Shown: piece after piece, positions 8,869 to 13,612 of the stretch
Numbering within the stretch: the stretch's first letter is position 1
Layout: each line of letters begins with the position of its first letter
Assembly: GCF_000003605.2 (NCBI RefSeq)
Contig: NW_003109998.1
Location: 4,786-18,397, forward strand
From: Saccoglossus kowalevskii
Taxonomy: Eukaryota > Hemichordata > Enteropneusta > Harrimaniidae
DNA length: 13,612 bases
Reading direction: 5' to 3'
Program-made: the position numbers and the translations under genes
The notes under the pieces: generated by a model
What the model saw: the letters and a program-made list of their open reading frames with translations, nothing else
Told to the model about the DNA's origin: nothing
Databases searched by the model: none

Positions 8869-9230
8869 TGGTCAGACAGTGTTCGTTGATCCAGCCTGCA
8901 CCATCAAGGGGCCCTATGTTCGAAAGCATTAGTGCGATAGTGTCTTCAGCCGAAACCAGCCTTCTTTGCTTGATGGTGCTGGTTTCGATCAGTGCTATCG
9001 AACCCCAGCAATACACGGTTTTTGATGCATTAGAATTGTTGGGGCCCTATTTTATTGTTCAGTCGGCTGGCTTTAGTAGCTTCCCTAAATTGTGGGGTCT
9101 ACTCTCGAGGTACCCGGTCCCTGAAGAGTCGTTCGAGTGGTTGTATCCCTGGACAAGACTCCTTGTTAGTGAGTAGTTTTAGATTTCTCTTTGAGCTGGG
9201 GGTATCGTATCAAGTCGAGTCAAAATGGAA
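8853..9230 (+). pseudogene. N-terminal remnant of a DIRS-like tyrosine recombinase, truncated
   Basis: In the frame of 8853-9176 the translation includes VSISAIEPQQYTVFDALELL, which resembles the helix-turn segment of DIRS recombinases (LSxSTIxGYRTAI...), and then YPVPEESFEWLYPWTRLLV, resembling the PxWxLxxVLxxLxxxPFEP region. SFRFLFELG in a neighbouring frame could be the next strand. These belong to the core-binding half and the start of the catalytic half. The catalytic R-H-R-Y residues would lie downstream, but the sequence turns AT-rich at about 9230 without them. In complete elements this enzyme integrates the circular DNA copy. Similarity is weaker than for RT and RNase H, so the call leans on order as well as sequence. 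Confidence 0.55.
8935..9000. repeat. Two-step inverted repeat inside the recombinase remnant
   Basis: CGAAACCAGC (8951-8960) pairs with GCTGGTTTCG (8978-8987) with a 17-nt loop, and the outer words CGATAG (8935-8940) and CTATCG (8995-9000) pair around it. It lies within sequence that looks coding, so it may be a DIRS internal complementary region, a local rearrangement or coincidence. Confidence 0.4.
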
Positions 9231-9237
9231 CAATCGT

Positions 9238-9275
9238 TATACTAATTAATTAATTGATTTATTACTTAATTAAGA
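9238..9275. repeat. AT-rich TAAT microsatellite at the right edge of the insertion
   Basis: Tandem TAAT units followed by related TTAATTAA words mark the return to AT-rich host sequence. A similar cttaatta word flanks the left edge near 5738, but DIRS elements are not expected to make target duplications and the match is short. Confidence 0.45.
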
Positions 9276-9357
9276 AGGAATATAATGATATATACATTTA
9301 TTAGAACGACATTGTAACATGCAGTCGCACTCTCATTGGATTATCATTTATTTAAAG

Positions 9358-9453
9358 AACAAGACACCATTGCATTTAGCTGTGCTATATAATCACACAT
9401 CTGTAGTGAAAGTATTATTGGAAAATGGTGCCGATTCTGAAGTTACCGATTCT
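9358..9453 (+). CDS. Ankyrin-repeat gene exon (repeat 3)
   Basis: Thirty-two codons encode a close match to the ankyrin consensus. TPLHLAVLYNHTSVVKVLL covers both helices and ENGADSEVTDS the turn. Donor GTGAGT is at 9454. The proposed acceptor is the TTTAAAG just before 9358, behind a T-rich tract. With it, Thr-to-Thr spacing to the exons on both sides is 33 residues, which supports this choice. A CAG at 9322-9324 is also in phase 0 and would add 11 codons (SHSHWIIIYLK) with no stop, so an alternative acceptor cannot be excluded. The exon lies only about 130 bp to the right of the DIRS-like insertion. Confidence 0.88.
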
Positions 9454-10660
9454 GTGAGTACAGTCAATGAGTCAGTGTTTTTATTTTTCATGGTGTCGTC
9501 ACGTGTTACCACTAACCTTAGTTTTAGCAGGATGGATACTTTTCATTTCTTGATTTGTACCATATAATTTGTTAAATCTGATTACTAACCGTGGTGTATG
9601 CAACAATGTTACGTTACAGCTGAGATATATTACAAAGCCACAGACGAATGCCATTCATCATTGTAACACACACAATTGCATCAAACAAGATTCCTCATAT
9701 TCAAAGACAACTAGCAGATGATATTTGAGGCATGAAGCCTGTTTTGACCAACCACTATAGAATGTCCAAACCACGATGAATTCGGAAATTCTATTGAGCT
9801 CAAAGCTCAATCAATAATGAGGCACCCCCTAATCACAATACCATCCTTACCATAGCCACATTCGTGTCTAGCTTGTCGAGTCAGTTATTTTATTCCTGTT
9901 GAAGATCAGACTGTTGATGATTAACTATTTGTCAAAGCCAACAAAAACTGCCATTTGCCAGACCCTGCCTAAAGATGGTTCACGCAATTGAACTCCATGT
10001 TACCTCATTGGCATTCAAAGATGGACCCCCACCCCTGAATCGTGTCCTTTAAACATGATTTTTGCATAAATTTAAAATGAATGATGCCACATCCTAGAAT
10101 ATAAGTAACAGAACAGCACCTTATAAAACATGTTTACCAGTTACTGTTATTATTGAGGGTGATGCATCAGACTCGTGATCGGTAGATTCTCGCGCTATTC
10201 TCATTCTTTTAACATTTAGGGCACTAGCACGACCTCAAATGACATGCATTATCAATCATACTAATTCTGAAAACGGATCAAAACATCTTCAGAACTTTAA
10301 AAAAAATATGGAAATATAAAAAACTGGAAACACTATTTATAACTCGCCAAAACTGAAAACTGTGTAAATTCAACCAAATCTATCTTGACACATCCAGGTG
10401 ATTTCCTTGGTATCCCCTTCCCAACACGAAAGTATTTGTATCATAATCTGATTGGTTTTAGTTTTAATTCATAGTCTCAATACTGAAGCAATGGCAATCA
10501 TATTCTCAATCAACAAAACAGTACTGAATAATGCTAATAAACCAGGTTGGAAATTGACATAGTTAGATTAAAATTGATGAAATTCAGAGTATTTTTATTC
10601 CAAATCTATCACAGAATATATTACAATATAAATTAAGTACAGTTTTCATTTATTTCTCAG
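9454..10660 (+). other. Intron 3 of the ankyrin gene
   Basis: This 1207-bp AT-rich intron runs from GTGAGT to TTTATTTCTCAG. It has no supported gene. A perfect hairpin ATTGAGCT-caa-AGCTCAAT lies at 9793-9811. I see nothing else of note. Confidence 0.75.
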
Positions 10661-10759
10661 AACACTGACACTCCGTTACTTTGGGCTGCAATGAAAGGAC
10701 ATACACCAATGGTGGAAGTATTAATAAATAACGGTGCTGATGTGAATGCTGTAAACAAA
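10661..10759 (+). CDS. Ankyrin-repeat gene exon (repeat 4)
   Basis: Thirty-three codons make exactly one ankyrin repeat. TPLLWAAMKGHTPMVEVLI fits TPLHxAAxxGHxxVVxLLL with Leu for His, and NNGADVNAVNK is a canonical GADVNxxxx turn. The acceptor is a good pyrimidine tract ending TCTCAG, and the donor is GTGAGT at 10760. Both ends are phase 0. The last ten codons and the donor closely resemble those of the next exon (DVNAVNK against NVNAVNK, with third-position changes), as expected if the two exons arose by duplication. Together with its neighbours it would form a stack of helices that binds a protein partner. The partner is unknown. Confidence 0.92.
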
Positions 10760-10854
10760 GTGAGTATGTTGTTGGTACAGGTGTATTATATCAGTGTTTA
10801 CATTACTCTTATTTAATATCTGGTGATGGAAACATATTGCCATATATCATGGGG

Positions 10855-11033
10855 TATGGTATGAATACGCAATAACCCCCAGCCAAAGGCGGGTATACCA
10901 CGAGATATTGCACAATCCACGACATACATGTACGAGCCGCAGGCCAATGCATATATGGAGTGAACTGTGCAACATCAAGTGATATACCCAACATCGGCGG
11001 GCATTATTGCTATTATATTATACCAGTATATTG
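10855..11033. mobile_element. Foldback (long inverted-repeat) element in intron 4
   Basis: The left arm (about 10855-10920) and right arm (10960-about 11026) are imperfect inverted copies around a 39-nt centre. The inner 17 nt match at 14 positions (GATATTGCACAATCCAC against GATGTTGCACAGTTCAC). Outside them GGGTATACCAC pairs with the complement of gtgatataccc, then the gcaataacccccagcc region pairs with the complement of ggcgggcattattgc, with small indels. Arm divergence indicates age. It has no coding capacity; a 61-codon minus-strand ORF across it follows from the repeat. Foldback or palindromic MITE elements look like this. The family is not recognised. Confidence 0.55.
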
Positions 11034-12357
11034 ACAATTCGATAAAATTAGTAAAAAAAGAGTTTACTTTCATCTACTAAAAGATCATGATTATGGCCCT
11101 TGAACATGAATATTTATAAGAATAGTATGTAGCTGTACGCTGAATGCATACGACAAATACATACGCAACACAGTTCAAATACAAACTAATTTTTATTCCG
11201 CATGAAAACGAACAGTATCCACGGTGAATAGAGCAGCATAAACACAAAAATTAGTGTAACAAAAGATGACCTTTTACTGACTGCGTCAACGCCATTTGAA
11301 ATACAGAGTCGTGTACAGTTTGGATCATTAAAACGACGGATTTTCCACGTTTTTATTCCGGTTTTTGTACAATTTGGATTGTAATTTGCCCATTGAAAGT
11401 ACAGTTGTGAAATAAACCGGTTTTGTGACTCATCATACTACTTGTAACTGTGGATATTTGACGTTCAAGTAGTTGGTTCGACCGAAATTTGAGACGCGGT
11501 GTGATGTGGTGTATCATGTACGGCGACCTTAGTCCCAACATCTGACCTGGATACATATAGTTTTGTGACAGTATGACTGAAAAGTTTTGTTATTGTTGTG
11601 GTGTAAGTTTGTTGATGTAAGATCGGATTCTCACATCGTTTTTGTGACACGTACATGATATGCCTTGTCTCAACTTCGGCCGAAATAAAGACTTTGCATG
11701 CCGTCGCTCTAATGCAGTGGTTGGTGTACACTCGGCACAAATCTGCAGCTTTCGAAATTACTAATTTATTTACTCATAGTGGAGAATTACAATACCATAT
11801 ATCGTTGTCGAATTCTGCGTTGTCCTGTGTTCTTTGGAACAGATGGCAATTACCCGGGTGCACTGCAATTTTGTCAACTAGAATTCGAACGCTGCCACGG
11901 AACACCGGATGTTATTGGTGGCATACATTTTTGTCTGTGACTCGTAGTTTTTTTTGCATTTTTTGTCCTTCAATCCCTCAATCTCGTCTAGTACTTAAAG
12001 ATAATGTTTTCTTTGTTGGAGGTTTGCAATCCATCTCAGTCACAACACAGAGAACATAGCGTTCTGGCGGTCATTTAGGCATGGTGTTGAGGGACGGTGG
12101 TTTAGGTTTGTGTTGCGAACGACAATCACCCAACGACCGACGCTCACAACTTGGATCCACCATTAACAAAAAGCAATATTATGGTTATATAATTTTTCAG
12201 ATGTTTTTAATTCGGTATTTTTTAATAATAATACCGGTCTTATGTATTTCCGTATTCAACCTGTAGTCAATTCATGTTCCAGGACCACTAGGTTTAGCCG
12301 TGCATTATCAGCCAATATACCATTAATTGCATGTGCAAATTTTGTGTTTGGACCAAT

Positions 12358-12380
12358 CAATATACTGGTATAATATAATA
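12358..12380. repeat. Inverted exact copy of the foldback element's right end
   Basis: These 23 nt (centre TATACTGGTATAATATA) are the exact reverse complement of 11011-11033. The pair encloses about 1.3 kb. It is either a second, mostly lost foldback copy or the terminal repeats of a larger element spanning 11011-12380. Low complexity lowers the weight of the match. Confidence 0.4.
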
Positions 12381-12411
12381 TACAATACATCGCGAAACAT
12401 TGAAACAAGTC

Positions 12412-12441
12412 ATGTTTATCAACATTTGTGTTGATAAACAT
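12412..12441. repeat. Perfect 13-bp hairpin with a TTTG loop
   Basis: ATGTTTATCAACA and its exact reverse complement flank a 4-nt loop. The pairing weakens at once outside the 13 bp, so it is short for a microRNA precursor. It sits 32 bp from the 23-nt repeat and may belong to the same element. Confidence 0.5.
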
Positions 12442-12638
12442 TGATTTTCTCACAATCCAATTCGCCATTCTAATGAAAATCACAAGTATGACTTTTGACC
12501 TGGGCGCGCCTTTAGAATAAGCTACTGTATGATGATGATAAAAGAATGTGCATCTCATTCTTAAGACTATCACATAAATATGTTCAGCATGAGATTATAA
12601 TGTGAAATATAAAATTAATGCTTTCATATTCATACCAG

Positions 12639-12737
12639 GACCAGAATACTCCATTACACAAAGCTGCAAAAAAAGGATACGCTCCTATACTAGAGATGTT
12701 ATTAAATAATGACGCAAATGTGAATGCTGTGAATAAG
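12639..12737 (+). CDS. Ankyrin-repeat gene exon (repeat 5), last visible
   Basis: Thirty-three codons encode one complete ankyrin repeat. TPLHKAAKKGYAPILEMLL carries the conserved TPLHxAAxxG core and second helix, followed by NNDANVNAVNK, where Asp-Ala-Asn replaces Gly-Ala-Asp. The acceptor is CATACCAG and the donor GTGAGT at 12738, phase 0 at both ends, so the protein must continue into an exon not seen here. No further ankyrin exon is visible up to the window's end. Codon-level likeness to the preceding exon at its 3' end suggests the two are duplicates. The gene could belong to any of many ankyrin-repeat families, and no other domain is present to name it. Confidence 0.92.
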
Positions 12738-13259
12738 GTGAGTGATCATGTTGTACATGTAGCGTCGTATTAAATTCAGCTTCATGATAATCCTAAGTTC
12801 CTTGCTTACTTGAGAGGCTCATACATGCTGAAAGAAATGTACGATATTCATTGTCTGTTCGTATTGTTTGCAATAAGAATAAGAAACAAATTTATGTATA
12901 TCCACATTATCCCAATGAAATTTTGTTCATATTTTTATTTTGAGTGCCACCCACTCACGTGCGAATTTAGGAGAAGACTGCAAAAAAATGACGAACCCAT
13001 TCACGTCAATAGGAGCGTCAGTAATCGAGTTTTGTATTACTAATAGTTTGAAAATTGCCAAACGCAACCCCACTGCGTGCCATACTATTATTTACTAGTC
13101 AGAAATATAGATAAACTTTGCATTGCGACATTATTTTGCCTATCTTGGCATCAAAAGTGCGAAAAGAAGTCAAAACAATTACTAGCACAACCGTCAGTGC
13201 TTAATCGTAATATTAATAAAAATTATGAAAATAGTTAGGGTCGTTAGTTGGTAGGTTAA
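12738..13259. other. Start of the intron after the last visible ankyrin exon
   Basis: This is AT-rich sequence beginning with GTGAGT. A 77-codon open frame at 12810-13043 has no recognisable motif and looks like chance. I see no ankyrin codons here. Confidence 0.6.
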
Positions 13260-13562
13260 ATGAATCCTGCAAGAAAGGCATACGAGATTCACCAGAGAAC
13301 AAATTTTCAGTTTCTTTTGGAGGATCGTCTTGTAGAATCTGAGACAAGTTTGATACATCAGACGCAGTGGACTCCAGTTGGCGAACTGGATGTATTCGAC
13401 GTTACTGCATTTTTTAAATTTATGGAGAATGGGAAAGCGTATTGTATTGGTCGACATGTAAAACTGTCTGCGTTTGGTTCTCGGTCGACATGTAAAACTG
13501 TCTGCGTTTGGTTCTCGGATGGCATAGAAAAAAAGAAGGCAGTTTTTATTGTCTCGTTGTAA
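13260..13562 (+). CDS. Unassigned 100-codon ORF with internal tandem duplication
   Basis: The ORF starts at an ATG directly after an in-frame TAA and ends at a TAA at 13560-13562. The first 60 residues look protein-like, mixed in charge with several aromatics (for example NFQFLLEDRLVESETSLIHQ and VFDVTAFFKFMENGKAYC), and the DNA is less AT-rich than upstream. I recognise no family, signal peptide or membrane segment. From about residue 64 the sequence crosses a 34-bp tandem duplication. Because 34 is not a multiple of three, the two copies are read in different frames, and the C-terminal part depends on the duplication. Without it the upstream frame would meet a stop (TAG) within three codons of the repeat. 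It may be a fragment of an unknown element lying in the ankyrin intron, or chance. Confidence 0.25.
   Translation: MNPARKAYEIHQRTNFQFLLEDRLVESETSLIHQTQWTPVGELDVFDVTAFFKFMENGKAYCIGRHVKLSAFGSRSTCKTVCVWFSDGIEKKKAVFIVSL
13449..13516. repeat. 34-bp perfect tandem duplication
   Basis: Two identical 34-bp units (13449-13482 and 13483-13516), each starting GGTCGACATG and ending TTGGTTCTC, lie head to tail, followed by GG, the start of a third. Perfect identity points to a recent event or to an assembly or replication slip. Confidence 0.9.
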
Positions 13563-13612
13563 TTAGTAGGCTTGATTGTCGTTGTATTGGTAAACTTCAT
13601 GTCGGAATCGTG

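Larger units (their letters stand above)
5752..9230 (+). mobile_element. Degenerate DIRS-like (tyrosine-recombinase) retrotransposon in intron 2
   Basis: A block of about 3.5 kb, clearly richer in GC than the flanking intron, contains in order Gag-like fragments, reverse transcriptase (FTALPF, LDDWLL), RNase H (TDNTSVV), the domain that follows RNase H in DIRS elements (DLIANHRNAKLP) and the start of a tyrosine recombinase. The tryptophan after the DD pair and this domain order are typical of DIRS rather than LTR, LINE or Ngaro elements, and no integrase or LTR is seen. Such elements copy via RNA and integrate by a recombinase without a target duplication. This copy has several stops and frame changes, a deletion in the reverse transcriptase and a truncated right side, so it cannot be autonomous. 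It lies on the same strand as the ankyrin gene. Both edges are approximate, judged from composition. Confidence 0.85.
10760..12638 (+). other. Intron 4 of the ankyrin gene
   Basis: This 1879-bp intron runs from GTGAGT to CATACCAG. Apart from the foldback element and hairpin listed separately, it holds several ORFs of 60-134 codons in the 11353-12573 area with no clear family signature. The part between about 11640 and 12140 is less AT-rich than the rest and may be an old element fragment. Confidence 0.7.

Noticed and set aside
11470-11490. GGTTCGACC resembling a tRNA/SINE B box
   Set aside because: No matching A box at the expected distance, no cloverleaf and no poly(T) terminator close by.
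11884-11940. Frame reading GTPDVIGGIHF, reminiscent of the NVIGxIDGTHI motif of PIF/Harbinger transposases
   Set aside because: The catalytic Asp-Gly-Thr portion is absent and the flanking residues show no further transposase similarity, so a nine-residue likeness is not enough. It would be worth a profile search given the enclosing 23-nt inverted pair.
11655-12059. 134-codon + strand ORF in intron 4
   Set aside because: Composition rich in Cys, Ser and Phe with a homopolymer T run near 11950, no motif, and no splice-site support in phase with the ankyrin exons. Possibly decayed element sequence, not a supported gene.
1-13612. CRISPR array, prokaryotic defence island, rRNA or tRNA genes
   Set aside because: No regularly spaced repeats, no bacterial-type gene packing and no RNA gene cores were seen. 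The splice-site and intron structure is eukaryotic.

Overview
This window reads as nuclear DNA of a eukaryote, most likely an invertebrate animal. It is AT-rich, has no bacterial-style gene packing, and carries short exons with GT...AG splice signals and polypyrimidine acceptors. The only host gene I can support is an ankyrin-repeat gene on the + strand. Five exons are visible (3546-3653, 4408-4509, 9358-9453, 10661-10759, 12639-12737). Each encodes about one ankyrin repeat, and all junctions are phase 0. Together they give 168 codons, and the gene very probably continues past the window on the right and perhaps on the left.

Intron 2 is swollen to about 4.8 kb by a GC-richer insert (about 5752-9230). 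This is a decayed DIRS-like (tyrosine-recombinase) retrotransposon in the same orientation as the gene. In order it holds a hairpin-rich 5' end, Gag-like fragments, a reverse transcriptase missing its central part, RNase H, the domain that follows RNase H in DIRS elements, and the start of the tyrosine recombinase. Stops and frameshifts break it throughout, and it appears cut off before the recombinase active site.

Smaller repeats occupy the rest. A 538-bp TTAA-flanked element with 16-bp imperfect terminal inverted repeats (2610-3147) lies upstream of the first visible exon. A GC-richer foldback element (about 10855-11033) lies in intron 4. A 23-nt piece of that element's right end recurs in inverted orientation at 12358-12380, close to a perfect 13-bp-stem hairpin (12412-12441).

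The left 2.6 kb has no gene I recognise, only an unassigned 137-codon minus-strand ORF (2027-2440). The right end has an unassigned 100-codon ORF (13260-13562) containing a 34-bp tandem duplication that shifts its reading frame. I see no CRISPR array, rRNA, tRNA, operon or prokaryotic defence system. The notable content is the exon-per-repeat gene architecture and the layered mobile-element remains.
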